Positions 46,371 to 58,240 of a stretch of DNA of 64,000 nt are shown one piece after another (position 1 is the first letter of the stretch; every line of letters starts with the position of its first letter). The stretch comes from Berberis thunbergii (taxonomy: Eukaryota; Streptophyta; Magnoliopsida; Ranunculales; Berberidaceae). The notes beneath the pieces were generated by a model that saw nothing but the letters and a program-made list of their open reading frames with translations, made no database searches and was not told the DNA's origin. The position numbers were made by a program, and so were the translations under genes. The stretch covers positions 620,001 through 684,000 of the forward strand of contig QNQO01000522.1 of NCBI GenBank assembly GCA_003290165.1, read 5' to 3'.

Positions 46371-48938
46371 GTTAGGTGGAATATAAATTAGATTTGGTGC
46401 GAAAAGAAATTTATTGGAAGCAAAAATTAGGTGAGCAGAAGATGAAAGAATGTGATGCATGCACTAAATATTTTTTTTCTACAGTTAAATCGAAACAAAA
46501 ACGACATACAGTGTCCAAAATTATAAATATGGATAGCAATGAGGTTTCAGAGTTGAAAGAAATCTTTTAGAAGTGAATCCGTTTTTTTTGTTACTTGATG
46601 ACTTCTGAAGGGTTCAAGGAGGATCAAAATTCATTGGATTGCATACCTTATTTGATAAAGTTGGAAGACAATGATTCCCTAAAGCAGGCATCGAGCTTGG
46701 AAGAAGTTATAGTGGTTGGTTTTAGTATCCCAAAGGATAGTGCTTTGAGTATAGATGGTTTTACCTCGGGATTTTTCCAATTCTGTTGGCAAGACCATTG
46801 GTCATGATGTATGGGAAGTGGCAAAGGAGTTTTTTTCTGGTTAGTTCCTTCCGAAGTCTTTTACCACAACTTTAGTGCCTGCATTCCCAAGGTAAAGGAC
46901 CCAAAATGTCAAGACCCGATCCATAGAGTATTATATTGTCCGCTTTGGGCCCAAGGCCTGCACGACTTTAAAACGTGTAGTACTTTGTAGATCCAACCTC
47001 GTACATATATAACACATCCCTTCCCTCACCTAGGCGATGTGGAACTATAATCTCTTCTTGGTAGCTCGTCGAACTCCTTTTGGGATCCACGGGCCTATTA
47101 GGCTTTGCCATCGTGGGCCCTCCCGCACCATCCCCCTCAGGTTTGCCCACACAAGGGTATCACAATCCACCCCCCAAAGGGATCCCAACGTCCTTGTTGG
47201 CACACTTCTGGCTAAGTCTTGCTCTGAAACCATTCTGTGTCATGACCCGATCCACGGAATACTAATGTTTTCAGCTTTGGGCCCAAGGTTTGCACGACTT
47301 TAAAATGTGTAGTATTTTGTAGATCTAACCTCGTACATATATAGCACATCAATCTTCCCTCACTAGGCTACGTGGGACTATAATCTCCCCTTGGTAGCTC
47401 TCCAACCCCTATTGGGATCCACGGGCCTATTGGGCTTCGCCATCACGGGCCTCTCCCGCACCCTCCCCTCAGGTCCACCCACACAAGGTATCACACAAAA
47501 TTTATCATAGAATTCAGGGTCAATAAATCTTTGCAATGGGATCTAAAATTGTTCAATAAAATCATGTGCACAAAACTGGCAGTATTACCTCCCTAGAATT
47601 ATCTCACATAAGTAGGTGGCATTTGCTAAAGGTAGATTGATTACGGAAAATTGGATTGGCGCAGGAACCAGTGAGGTCCATAGGGAAGAAGGTGTCTGGT
47701 AACAATGTTTGTTCTTAAACTAGATGTGGAGAAAAGCGTATGACCGCCTTGAGTAGGGTTAGTTATTGGTAGTTTTGCAGAGATTGGGTTTGATAACAGA
47801 CTTTGTTTGATTATTTCAAATTGCATTGCTCATTGTGGCATTTCAGTGTTGAATGTAAGGATGTATAAGGATATTTCGTTCTTTCCGAGAGTTAGGTACA
47901 TTGATCCTTTGCCGCCCCCCCCCATCATTTGATTTGTCATTGCAATCGAGGTGCTTAGTAGGAAACTCACTAGAGTTTTCCAGATGATGAAATTTGGATT
48001 TTTCTAATACCCCTAGGCTCTGTGCATCGATCACTTCATTTGTTGTATGCAGATGACTCCTTGATCTTCTGAAATGGTAAAAAACGTTTGTGATGGGAGC
48101 ATGAAGTTCCTCAACCGATTCTGCGTGGCCTTTGGGAGAAATAAAGGTGAAAAAAGATATTTATACGCTGAATGACAAGGTTCAAGCTGAAAAAATAGTG
48201 CACACTAAGCACTGGATTGGTTTTCAAGTTAGAACATCCATTCAAATATCTCGGAGTACCTATATATCAAGGTAAATGTAAGATTTTTTTATTTAATTAA
48301 ATCTCTTCGAGGGAGAGATACTTATGATAATGCCAAACCTTAATTACGCGTCCAACTGGATGAAAATTGTACACGGGGCGGGGGTGCATTTACGACTTTC
48401 CAAATAAATGAATAATTGAAACCATGATGCTCCTTACTTGGATCACTCTTGTGCACTCCGAACCTGCTCCAATTCCTCACAAATCCCTGCCAAAACTTGC
48501 ATTGCAACCTGATCTCTGCCAAAATGCCAAAGTACTAAAACCCACTCCTAAATTTGCGCAAAAAACAGGGCAAAGATAATCAAGCTACTACTCTGTTTAT
48601 AATAACATAGTATTTTCTGCATTACTGTCTTGCCCCTGATTCACACCATCCAACCAATTTCCAGAAGCATTGTTCCATGTTCCACCTTCCAATGATTGCA
48701 AGAAACAAATTTTTCACCTTACTCACCACTAACATTGCCACCGACGAACCAGCTTATAATACAAACGCTCAATTACTATCTTCTTTATGTAAGTAGTCTG
48801 TGATCTATCCAACAACGACAATTCTTTATTCAGATTATTTATTTTGATGATTTGGTGAATAAAATTCATAATAGGGTGCATTGGTGGAATGCAAGATTAC
48901 TCTCTCCTAGTGGTAGATTGATCCTCCTAAGACATGTA
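46371..48938 (+). pseudogene. Plus-strand L1 LINE: reverse transcriptase (split by TRIM)
   Basis: The linker helix block WKQKLGEQKMKECDACTKYF at 46410 precedes the RT start, with GFSIPKDSALSIDGFTSGFF at 46720. The TRIM at 46907-47495 follows. RT resumes at 47500 with a KLAVL block, a VLKLDVEKS region near 47720 and LHLLYADDSLIF at 48030 (catalytic YADD). FKYLGVPIYQG lies at 48235, and the thumb (VHWWNARLLSPSGRLILL) at 48870 is cut by the copia element at 48939. This enzyme copies L1 RNA at the nicked target. Many stops are present. Confidence 0.9.
46907..47495 (-). mobile_element. TRIM (terminal-repeat retrotransposon in miniature), TSD CAAAA
   Basis: Two direct LTRs of exactly 258 bp (46907-47164 and 47238-47495) flank only 73 bp of internal DNA. 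CAAAA lies on both sides (46902-46906 and 47496-47500). On the minus strand the LTR begins TGTGATACC and ends TGACA. A primer-binding site TGGTTTCAGAGC (one mismatch to the tRNA-Met type) follows the 5' LTR after a few bases, and a purine tract TTTGGGGGGTGGAT precedes the 3' LTR. It has no coding capacity. The LTRs differ at many positions, so the copy is old. It is inserted in L1 reverse transcriptase. Confidence 0.97.
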
Positions 48939-49149
48939 TGTTAAACAATGGTATGGAGAAAATAATATGCCAGTTATGAAGTTTTTCATTATACAGGCAA
49001 GGGTATTTATACAAGAAATATCCTAGTAGCTTTAGGTAACTTCTTATAAGAATACAATTCAGTTTCCACAACTATAATATCCTAACCACATCCCTATAGT
49101 ATCCTAATCATATCCCTATACTCATAGGAAAGTCATTGATTCTCAAACA
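48939..49149 (-). repeat. Copia 3' LTR (211 bp)
   Basis: It runs from TGTTAAACAATGGTATGGAG to TTGATTCTCAAACA. It matches 53549-53782, which carries an extra duplicated CACAACTACAATAT segment. Confidence 0.95.
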
Positions 49150-49166
49150 CTCCCCCTCAAGTTGGA
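49150..49166 (-). other. Copia polypurine tract
   Basis: On the minus strand CCAACTTGAGGGGGAG lies directly before the 3' LTR. TTGAGGGGGAGT is the usual plant copia purine tract. Confidence 0.9.
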
Positions 49167-49169
49167 AAG

Positions 49170-50520
49170 TGGATGTCAAGAACTCCAACTTGTGCTACAT
49201 GTCATTGAAAACGTCTTTTCCTAATGGTTTTGTGAGCACATCTGATACTTGCTGAGATGAAGTTACATACTTGGTTTCAATTGAACTATTTTGAATTTTT
49301 GTCTCTAATAAAGTGGCAATCTATTTCAATATGCCTTGTTCTCAGTCATGGAAAGACCGGGTTAGCCATAATGTGCAAAGCAACTTGATTATCACAGTGA
49401 AGCATCGTTGTCTCCTGAATTTGACACCTATTGATCTCGCAATAAGTTGCGCAGCTAGTTATTTCACAACAAACACTCATCATGGTTCGATACCTCGGCT
49501 TCTACTTGAAGAGAAGGAGACAATTTTTTGTCTATGTGTCCTCCAAGATACCAGTGAATTTCCCATAAAGACACAATAACTTGTTGTTGAACCTTCTAGT
49601 AGTGGACAACGCAGCCCAATCCAAATCACAATAAGCTGTTAAACGCAAAAAATTATGAGCTGTGAAAAAAGACTTCTTCTTGAGAACTTTTTAAAATACT
49701 TCAAAATACGGAGTGCTGCATCCCCAATGTTGGTTTCCTTGGTTCATGAATGAACCCGCTGAGGACATGAACTACATAAGTAATATCGGGCCTGTGATGG
49801 TTCAAATAGATAAGGAGGCCTACCAACCTTCTATATTTTTGTTGATTTGCAAGCAATTCACCTGTGTCCTGACAATTTGAGATTTTGTTCCATAGGAAAG
49901 CAAACTGGTCGCTGTTCCTAATAAACCTCCATCTTTAATAATATCAAGAGCATACTTTCCTCTGAGAAATTGCAATAACCTTTCTTGGAACGAGATACCT
50001 CAATACCCAAAAAGAATTTTAAATCCCCAAAGATCTTTGATACAGAAATGATTATGAAGAAATTGTATGAGGGTATTGATGGCACCCAAATCATTTTTTG
50101 TAATCAATATGTCATCAACATAAATCAACAAGGGTAGTGAACAATTTTCCTCTATTACGTGTGAAGAGGGAGTAATCAATTTTAGATTGATCGAAACCAG
50201 CAGCTTGTATGGTTTCCAAAGAACTTAGCAAATCATTGACGAAAGCTTGTTTTAGGTCATATAGGGACTTGTTGAGGCGACATGCCAGAATTCTCCCTCT
50301 GGCGCCGTAGATCGGAAGGTGGGAACATATAAATTTCTTCGTGACGATCACCATGAAGAAATGCATTATGAACGACGAACTGATGAAGAAACCAAGATTG
50401 AGCTGCAGCAATGGTAGAGAGATAGTGAACTGTGATAAGCTTGGCAGTGGGAGAGAAGGTGTCATGGTAATCAATGCCTCAATCTGAGTGTACCCTTTGC
50501 AACCAAACAAGGCTTATATC
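49170..50520 (-). pseudogene. Copia reverse transcriptase and RNase H
   Basis: On the minus strand from 50510, CKGYTQIEALI corresponds to the VAKGYTQ start of the RVT_2 domain. HQFVVHNAFLHGD (where VxNAFLHG is diagnostic) follows in a shifted frame, then SLYDLKQAFVNDLLSSLETI and DYSLFTRNRG. Downstream at about 49850-49270 the RNase H part (ADWAALS-like, CDNQVALHI) can be followed in pieces. An MTFPIDNIQI-like catalytic YVDD region near 50110 reads VDLC/VDDILITKND in different frames. The enzyme made the cDNA; it is disrupted here. Confidence 0.85.
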
Positions 50521-51289
50521 ACTCGATTGAGCCATCAGTGTGATGTTTAATCTTGTAAACCCACCGACAACCAATTGGTTCATTACCGAGAGGAAAAGAA
50601 GTAAGATCCAAGTTGATTTAGTTCCAACGCTTGAAGTTCAAAAAGCATAGCCTGTTGCCCAATTTGGATTTGAGGCAGCATCCTCATAAGTTTCGAGGTT
50701 CCACATGTTGGTTGAATGTTATAAATGAAAGCAAGATGGATGGTGAGTATCAATGGTAAGAAATTGGACAAGGGATAGCGAGTACCTGATGAGGGAATCG
50801 GAGACGAAGACTCCGATTGGATGGATGGTGGCAACGTGGATGATATAATCCTGGAGATGGCTAGGAAAATTTATGGTAACGAACTGACATGAACAGGAGA
50901 AGTAGGAAGCACTAGTGGGGAACTTTCAGATGAAGAAGAAAGGTTACCTGGTGAGGGAAGGGTGTGGTCAGTAAGAGAGGGAGTTCTGCGTTAAAGGTAG
51001 AGGAATAGATGGAGTAGGGGAAGGGGAGCAACCTTGTGAGTCATCGGGTAGACTAGTAGGTAAGGCATCATGGTGGGTTGGTGGTGGTAGGAACCCGAGG
51101 AAGGGAAATGATTGAATTGGGTATGCTCGGCTTGAAAGAAAAATATTTTCGTAAAAAACAACGTTACGACTAGTAATATTTTATAGTGAACAAATCATAA
51201 AGTTTGTAGGCCTTTTGGCCCATGCGGATAGCCAAGGAAAACAGATTGCTTAACACATGGATCAATTACTGAGAAGTGTAGATATGTTT

Positions 51290-52100
51290 GGCATATGCAA
51301 GACACCCAACAACCTTTAAATGTGTATAGGATGGTGTTGCATTAATACAATTTCTCAAATGGAGGTTTGTGGGAAAGAAGTAGGGTGGGAACATGTTGAT
51401 CAAATGAACTGTTGGGGTATGCTTCTCGTCAGAGATGAAGAGGGAGGTTAGCTTGAAACGTAAGGCCCGTGCAGTTTCAAGGATATGATGATGCTTACAT
51501 TCAACAACACCATTTTGTTGTGGTGTGGCGACGCAAGTATGTTGATATAAAGTTCTTGATCTTTGAAGAAATCCCTAATGAAAAAATTCTCCCCCTATCC
51601 ACACGAATAGTTTGTATGGTGTGTTGAAATTAGTTTTTAACCATGGAAAAAAAGATTTGAGTAGTCATTGTGTTTCGTTTTTGTGGTGCATAAGAAATAC
51701 TCCAAGTAAATCGAGAGTAATATCCACAATTGTTAGGAAAAACTTAGCACGGAGATTGAAGGAGTTCTGTGAGGCCCCAAAATATCACAATGAATAAGGG
51801 GAAAAGGTTTCATAGTGGAAATTGAACTTTCCTAAACAAAAGGCGAGTCTGTTTTTCCAAATGACAGGCACCGCAAACATTATCAAACTAGAGGAACAAT
51901 TTAACAAAGTTTTGCCTGAAACATCTAAACGCGAAGAAGAAAGGGTGACCTAAATGGCAATGCCATAAGTCTGCGAAAGTGGAAGCAAGGTGGCAGGATG
52001 GTTTGTTGGTAGAAGGTGCTTCGTCAGAAGCCAACGCCACTAAGTGATAAAGCCCGTCACGTTGTTTACCCCAAACCAATCGTCATCTGCCAGGTCCTGC
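51290..52100 (-). pseudogene. Copia GAG-pre-integrase and integrase
   Basis: On the minus strand, GLYHLVALASDEAP leads to LWHCHLGHP (the H-x-R-L-G-H-type zinc region) at about 51960. The integrase core follows: NKTQ near 51650, VWIGGEFFH (catalytic Asp neighbourhood changed), then TPQQNGVVECKHHHILETAR at 51510-51450, in which TPQQNGVxExKH is diagnostic for copia integrase. Stops and shifts are frequent. Integrase joins the cDNA to the host chromosome. Confidence 0.88.
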
Positions 52101-52439
52101 AAGATACACCAAGAAGGAAAAAAAGAGTCATTGAACATTGTAATCCCTTTGTGATGAGACAGACAGACATGAGATTTACTTTAAAAAAACATTTTTCAAA
52201 AGAAATATGAGAATTAAGAGATAAAGTTCCAGTGGAACTAATGGGTGTTGTATCTCCGCTTGGCAACATTACTAGCTGCATAGAGGGATTTTTAGCTTTG
52301 GCTCTAAGCAGGTGAAAAGCTGAGGTGATATGGTCTGTAGCGCCACTTCATCAATAATCCAATTGATATCATGAAAATGTTTGGTATTACCTGAGGATTG
52401 ATGGGAGTCTTTTTTCACTCATCATATTTTTGAATCTGT

Positions 52440-53545
52440 TGATATTGGATCTCAGATAAGTAAGGCATGACATCTTAGATTTCTTCTAATGTTGGGTTCG
52501 AGTTCACATGGTTTATAATCCTGGTGCTTGCTCCCTCTTTGTTGCGACTTCCCTTAGGCTTATTAGAACCATGCAAACGGAGCCCGGGTGGAAACCCGTG
52601 CAACTTGTAACAAGTATCACAGTATGGTGGTCTCAGTTGCAGTATGTGCAATGCAAAGGCGTCTTACTGGCATTAGTAGGTGCTTGGCCTTGACGAACTT
52701 GCCATGACTGCGGACTCAATGGAAGGACGGGTACCTTGACGACTGCCATGACTACAAATTCAATGGAAGGACAAGATGTTCCCAACTCTCTTTGTTTTTC
52801 TTCCTGTGTATAAGGGAATAAGCCTTCCGCAAGTATGCAAGGGTTGCATGAGCAAGATCTGTCCATGAACAGCACTATAAGATTCATTAAGCCCCATAAG
52901 AAATTGCATCAGAACATTGCGCCACATCACGCTCCATGTGTTTTTTCATAACACCCAAGAACCAAGAGCAGATCATTATATGAGGCCAATTCATCACATA
53001 GCTTTTTTAGTTTGGTGAAATAACTTGCTACGAACATTTATTTTTTAGAGGGAGAAAAAAGATCCCGCTGCAACTATAAAGATTCTTGCAGCATTGCTTT
53101 GAAAAAATCTTTCTTTGAGATCTCCCAAACTCAATGCGTTGTGATGAATAAATTACACTGTCTGCGATGTCAGGTTCAATGGAATTAAGGATCCATGAAA
53201 GCACCATGTCATTGCAACGTTGCCAAAAAAGAACTTGTTCAGTTTGTCTCTTCTGAGGGTACTCCAGCGTTCCATCATATAACCCTAACTTATTTTTCGC
53301 GCTTAAGGAAATGCGCATAGAACGAACCATGTTGTGTAGTTATTTCCATCAAGAAGCTTGGAGACAAACACCATTCTAGTGTGATCAAAGTGATGTGGGT
53401 AAAAAAGGGCTAGAAGTTTCATGGTTCCTCCCAGCCAATGAAATCTCTGTATTATCGCCCCATGGTAAAGGGACGACGAAAGAAAGATGACAATAGTGAT
53501 AGCTGGCGGCTGAAACAAGAGCTAGGATTAAACCTTGCTCTGATA
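52440..53545 (-). pseudogene. Copia gag
   Basis: On the minus strand, after the primer-binding site, the frame gives KLLDGNNYTTWF at about 53350 (the usual L-x-G-x-N-Y-x-x-W), then MRISLSAKNKLGL at 53310 and RCNDMVLSWILNSIEPDIAD at 53210-53155. It continues with a UBN2-like C-terminal part to about 52640, then CDTCYKLHGFPPG-like sequence. Gag builds the particle for element RNA. It is frameshifted. Confidence 0.87.
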
Positions 53546-53548
53546 CCA
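53537..53548 (-). other. Copia primer-binding site, initiator tRNA-Met type
   Basis: On the minus strand TGGTATCAGAGC starts immediately after the 5' LTR end (TTTTACA). It is followed by AAGGTTTAATCC. Confidence 0.95.
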
Positions 53549-53782
53549 TGTAAAACAATGGTATGGAGAAAATAATATGCCAGGGTGAGTTTTTCATTAT
53601 AACAGGTAAAGGTATTTATACAAGAAGCATCCTAGTAGCTTTAGGTAACTTCTGATAAGAATACATTCAGTTTCCACAACTACAATATTTTTAAGATTTT
53701 CACAACTACAATATCCTAATCACATCCTATAAGTATCCTAATCATATCCCTATATTCATAGTAGAATCATTGATTCTCAACA
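53549..53782 (-). repeat. Copia 5' LTR (234 bp)
   Basis: Read on the minus strand it begins TGTTGAGAATCAATGATTC and ends CATTGTTTTACA. Its extra length over the other LTR is a short internal duplication near 53675-53715. Confidence 0.95.
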
Positions 53783-53787
53783 ATGTA

Positions 53788-54172
53788 CTTTGTTCAATGC
53801 TTGTTTACACCATGGCGGCGACTTGTGTGCGGGTGAGGTTGTTAAATTTATTCAGAAAATTATAACCGAATTCTTTTGGGGAGATCATGAAGGCAATCAT
53901 AAGCGCAAATGGGTCGATTGGGATGAGCTTGGTATGCCAGTTGAAGAAGGTGGTTTGGCTGTTCGTGACCTTGTAATTGTCATAAAAAGCTTTTAGGATT
54001 GAATCCTTGTGGAACATGTTAACTACAAATTCATTGTGGGCAGTTTTTCATGCGCAATTGAAGGTGGGTGTACCAATCGAAAATTGTTGGTGAAAGTGGG
54101 CACGTCCTCTTTCATGAAAGAAATATTGGAGTTTAGATTTTTCTGGCAGATCATTCAACTTGGAGAATCGGA
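53788..54172 (+). pseudogene. Plus-strand L1 LINE: reverse transcriptase C-terminal part
   Basis: Directly after the copia TSD the L1 thumb region resumes (CSMLVYTMAA in one frame). It is followed by KIITEFFWGDHEGNHKRKWV and EEGGLAVRDLV at 53850-53975, the W-x-x-W-x-x-L-C and GGLGxRD block found after the RT in all plant L1s. It continues toward the hAT insertion at 54181. Confidence 0.88.
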
Positions 54173-54180
54173 GTTGGCAA

Positions 54181-54691
54181 CATGGGCGGATCTACCCTTA
54201 GGCTAAGGGGGTCAGTTGCCCCCCTTATCTCTATGAAAAATTACACTAAATTACTTCATTTTTTTGTATATTGCCCCCCTTTTACAAGTTGCCCCCTTTG
54301 TATACAACCTTGGCTTCGAACTCCACTAAAAATTATTATCGGTATTTTTAAAGTTTAGGTCCCCCATTTCTATACAAATCTTTGCTACCAATATGTTCGC
54401 GTTTCAGGGTTCGATATAGTCAGCTGCTACGAAGTTGAGCGAATTGGGAGTGAGATGAGAAGGCGGAGTTGAGAGATTACAGAGTGACGAGAGAGTTTGT
54501 GAGGGAGAGAAAATATAAGAGAAGAAAAAGGATAAGAGGAGAGAGTGAGAGGGTTGGTGAGGATGGGTTTGCTGGGCAGTTAAAAAAGAAAAAAAAAATC
54601 TTAGTTCGGTTCGGAAAACACGTTCAGGAGTAAATTAGTATTTTCAAACTTTTTTTGCCCCCCTTTGTCAGCAATCCAGGCTTCGCCCTTG
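54181..54691. mobile_element. Nonautonomous hAT element, 511 bp, TSD GTTGGCAA
   Basis: The left end CATGGGCGGATCTACC and the right end read inward CAAGGGCGAAGCCTGG form an imperfect TIR. GTTGGCAA flanks both ends (54173-54180 and 54692-54699), an 8 bp TSD. Near the ends the sequence has GGGGGTCAGTTGCCCCCCTT and TTGCCCCCCTTTG. It is non-coding. It is a different family from the three TAGGGGTGGGCA copies. Confidence 0.95.
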
Positions 54692-54699
54692 GTTGGCAA

Positions 54700-56460
54700 T
54701 ATAAGCTTCTTCAATGAGAAACTGGATAGTTGGAGAAAGTTTGGATCGTGTTGGCTGGGCCAGAGGTAGAAGGACAAATGGCATTCTCTACACTTTATGC
54801 AAGGTGCACTATTTTGGTCACTTGGCCTTTATTACAGAGAATAACTCAAGAGCTATATGGGAGCAAATTGCAAGGTTATGTGGGCAAGCTGGATGTCAGT
54901 ATTTGGATGCCCTGCTCTAACGGAAAGTTTACTAATAGTTTGATTTTTGAACTGCTAGGAAACAGGATCAGCCCTGTCCGTCTGTGGGAAGATGCTTTGG
55001 CACCCTTTTTTGCCAACTAAAATCTCCATTTTTTTGTGGAAAGTGATTAAAAGGGCCTTACCAGTTGATGGTGAATTAAGACGGATTGGTTTTTAAACTC
55101 GCATCGAGATGTAGTTGTTGCTTGAATCCCCAGGGATGAAACCACCAAACATCATTTTTTTAGAAAGCGAAATGGCTGCTTGAGTATGGTCGCCTTCTGA
55201 GTTAATTTTTAATGTTCATGTTCATAGGCTAGTTTGAGGTGTACATCATGTTATAATTTGGTTCAGGAAGGCAAGGCACTCGACACAAGTTGGTTCTATT
55301 ATTTAATCTCGCTCCTCTTTTATCCTATGGTAGTCGTAGATATGGAATCAACGTAATAAGAAATTTGATGAGGGCAAAAAGTGGTCAGCCAATTACATGA
55401 TTATACAGATCTACCATTGGATCAGATTGGTGTCGAAACTATTTCTACCAAAGAAATTGAGTGTTGATGTTTTTATTCTTCGCAGGCTGGGTTTTCATGG
55501 TGTGTTAGTGCAAGAGTCTCCTTCCCTGGTCGTGTTTTTGGCGTTCCCACCGGCTGGATGGTGTGCACTTGACGTTGATGGTTCATCTGTTGACAATATG
55601 GTAGCTTGACGTATTATTGTTAGAGATGATATAGGCCAATGTGTGGCGGCAAAACAGGTTTTTTTTGGAGTTGGTTCAAGTAATTTGGCGCAGTCATATC
55701 CGTTACTCAAAGGTCTGAAACTTTGTAAGATTAATGAGTTCAGGCATTTTTTTATTCAAACGGACTCGATTATGGTATAACAATGGTTCTTTCGGAAAAT
55801 TAAGGTCCCATGGTTTCTAGAATTTGCTGGAGAGACATCAGGGACACCTGTAGTACTTTGGTAAGTCATTGTAGACATGTTTATAGGGAAACTAATTCAG
55901 TAGCGAATGCTCTGGCTAGATTGGCACAGGTTGAGCAAGTCCGAGGGTGTATAGGGGACTATCTGCCGGCTAGGCCAAAGGCCTTGTTGCTGCTAGATAA
56001 GAGTGGGACTGCGTATATTAGAAAAAATAGATTTATTTATTGCACGACAACCCTCTGTTCTGGTGGTAATCGGGTTTTTTCTTTGCATTGGAGGATTGAG
56101 TTTATGGGACTGTGTGGTACGGTGGTTCTGCAATGAATTTTCCTTTTTTCAGGCAAGTTTTTTGTTGAGAAATAGAGGTGGAATTGGTTGCAACATTTTG
56201 GTATTGTGCAGTGAAGGAGGTTACATTCACACAGATATTGCAGAGTTTTGAGCCAGTGGTGAAGGAAGGCATGGCTCCTGTGTTTGGGTTAGAGTGTGGT
56301 TGATGAAGCAGCTGCAGTAATGAGCCAGATACAGTCAGTTACATAATGTTTTGTTTAACAAATTTTTATTTTGAAATTCATTCTTCGGGTAAAGTCATAA
56401 TGTACCTCGGATTGGTTTGTAAATCTTTTTTTTGATAAGTAATAAAATCTAGCATCTCAA
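54700..56460 (+). pseudogene. Plus-strand L1 LINE: zf-RVT and RNase H, 3' end
   Basis: The zf-RVT block is WMPCSNGKFTNSLIFELLGN at 54905 with SPVRLWEDAL, then KISIFLWKVIKRALPVDGEL in shifted frames to 55080. RNase H starts at 55555 (GWCALDVDGSSVDNM), followed by IVRDDIGQCVAAKQVFFGVG, a FIQTDS (Asp) block at 55755 and HVYRETNSVANALARLAQVE at 55880. The last active-site Asp (N-x-x-A-D) reads Asn here. Sequence after 56150 is probably 3' UTR, ending near the AATAAAATCT at 56440. Stops occur throughout. Confidence 0.9.
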
Positions 56461-57262
56461 AGTTTCCCCTCCATACCGAAGTTTGAGGGGGATAAAAAAT
56501 TTCCCAAACAAAAACTGAAATCTTCAACGGTAATAAAGGATGTCAAATGAGATCAGAAATTTTGTCAGGTTCCCTTGGGCGTCAAAACAGCACAAGTAAA
56601 CTTCGAATGATTCCAAAAACACGAGTCACCTCCACAACCAGCATCCTTGCAACACCTACTAAAATCTGCCATTCTTTCTGCAAGAATGTCTTCCTCTAAA
56701 AAAGTAATACCATTGCTAGCAGCCATGACGAGCGTTGGCCAATTACCAATTAAACTCGAACTCGGAATATACAAACCATTCCTACTTAAGTTTTCATACA
56801 AATTAAAAAAAAAAACTAATTTGTGAGCCTAAATCGATTTTCTAAGTAGAGCTATTAAGCAGTTGGGTACGAAGAAGCATCAGTTTTTTCGACATATCGA
56901 AGAATCTTGTTTACTTTTATTGCAACAGGGGAAGCAAAGGGAGTCAGTCACCATCATGGTCCACACAACTTAAGCAGAAAAAAAAAAAAACGCATAACCA
57001 CGAAGAGGTTTTCTTACTCCCAGCTCGCATTCTCTTGTAGGGTAGCTCAAGTGAAGCCAAGCCGGCCATTTTCATTTGCAACACCCTCAAAGTCTCTCCA
57101 AAATAAATGGATGACCTTATACGAGATACATGTAGCAGCCAAGGTATGAACTAGGATGGAAGCCAAAATATGCCTTATGAGTACAATTTTTTCCCCTGGC
57201 GTAAGCAAACAGATTTCCAGCCACCATAACTTTCTGAATCTTATTAACCAATTCTCCAAAGA
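56461..57262 (-). pseudogene. Minus-strand L1 LINE, downstream part
   Basis: On the minus strand, 57262-57060 gives SLENWLIRFRKLWW and LLTPGEKIVLIRHILASILV, the RT thumb (LLSPGGKxxLIRxVL). FWRDFEGVANENGRLGF follows. The continuation to 56461 is weak; a 78-codon frame at 56565-56801 (with LVMAASNGITFLEEDILAER) was not recognised and may be zf-RVT-region decay. The upstream half lies beyond the CACTA element at 61809-63290. Confidence 0.75.
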
Positions 57263-57699
57263 AGGCACTACACCATTATTGGCAATCTCTAACCATAATT
57301 AGCATCATATTTTTAGTGATACTCATTGTATTATATTGTATCATGTATTTTCTGTTACTATTCAAAATTGTGACATTATTAAATTGTCATGTGATATGCA
57401 TTTGTAAAACAAAGTGTTACTAATTCAGAGAAAAACTCTTAACCACTCACGTTAGACTCCAAGCTCTCGGTGTTTAGAGTTTGTAAAACTCTTTCTCCCC
57501 TTGTTTGATGAAAACTTCAAACTCTTAGAACTTTCTATTGCAAAATCAATGTTTAATCGTTTGGATCTACTACACTCATTAGTGGAATCCAATTTGAAAA
57601 CGCTCAGCTGTCTATCACTCCATTATCACTTTTCACATGCTCGTCTCTCTCCCTTGTTCAAAATCTCTCAGAACTGAATCCTAATTTCTTCAACGAGGT

Positions 57700-58240
57700 G
57701 ATTTTAGGGTTTCGAATCGCCCTTTCAAGATTTCAACTAAATTGTGCTCGATTTCGCAGAAAGAATTGTAAGCCATCTCTCTCTTGTTCCGTCTTTCGCC
57801 ATTTCTGCATCTCTTCCGAGTTCATTTACTCGATCTAGATCTGGTGTTGTTTCATGAAGCTGGCTTCGTCTTGTTTCATTTTCATTTGACTTTGACGACC
57901 AAGCATAGGTAGATTTCAGTTCGTTTCAACTCTGAATGTTAGAATTTTGATCCATCTGTGAAATTCATGGCAGATTATGAGAAAATCCCCGAAATTAGTG
58001 AACTCAAGATGAAGAACTGAGAGGGTAAAGTAAATTTTGCTAACATTTGTCAATTAAGATAATGTTTGGAGTGATAATTTGCCTTTGATTCACAACTTCT
58101 GACCATTCTTTACCTTCTATGTTTCAGATTGTTTTCTAGGGCTTTGATGTTCTTGGTACTGGGTTAAACTACTACTACTATTGAATTTGATCAACATATG
58201 AGAGAGGTAAGTAGTCACCTTCACAAGTTCATTACCATGG
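57700..58240 (+). other. Captured 5' leader region upstream of the E2F exons
   Basis: This region holds TTTTAGGGTTTCGAATCGCC, pyrimidine-rich stretches (CTCTCTCTTGTTCCGTC) and a TTTACTCGATCTAGATCTGG block, as in plant gene leaders. No E2F N-terminal exon could be recognised. Its origin from the same host gene is inference. Confidence 0.4.

Larger units (their letters stand above)
48939..53782 (-). mobile_element. Ty1/copia retrotransposon, minus strand, TSD ATGTA
   Basis: The element is 4844 bp between ATGTA repeats (48934-48938 and 53783-53787). The LTRs are 48939-49149 and 53549-53782. On the minus strand the order is 5' LTR, primer-binding site, gag, GAG-pre-integrase, integrase, reverse transcriptase, RNase H, polypurine tract, 3' LTR, the copia order with integrase before RT. 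All coding regions are broken by stops and frameshifts. It interrupts the thumb of the plus-strand L1 reverse transcriptase. Confidence 0.97.

Noticed and set aside
46907..47495. Cassandra-type TRIM with 5S rRNA in its LTR
   Set aside because: The LTR does not show 5S internal promoter boxes or the 5S body. It is a TRIM without 5S sequence.
56565..56801. 78-codon minus-strand frame as an independent small gene
   Set aside because: It lies inside the decayed 3' part of the minus-strand L1 and has no start context or known domain. It is kept only as part of the L1.
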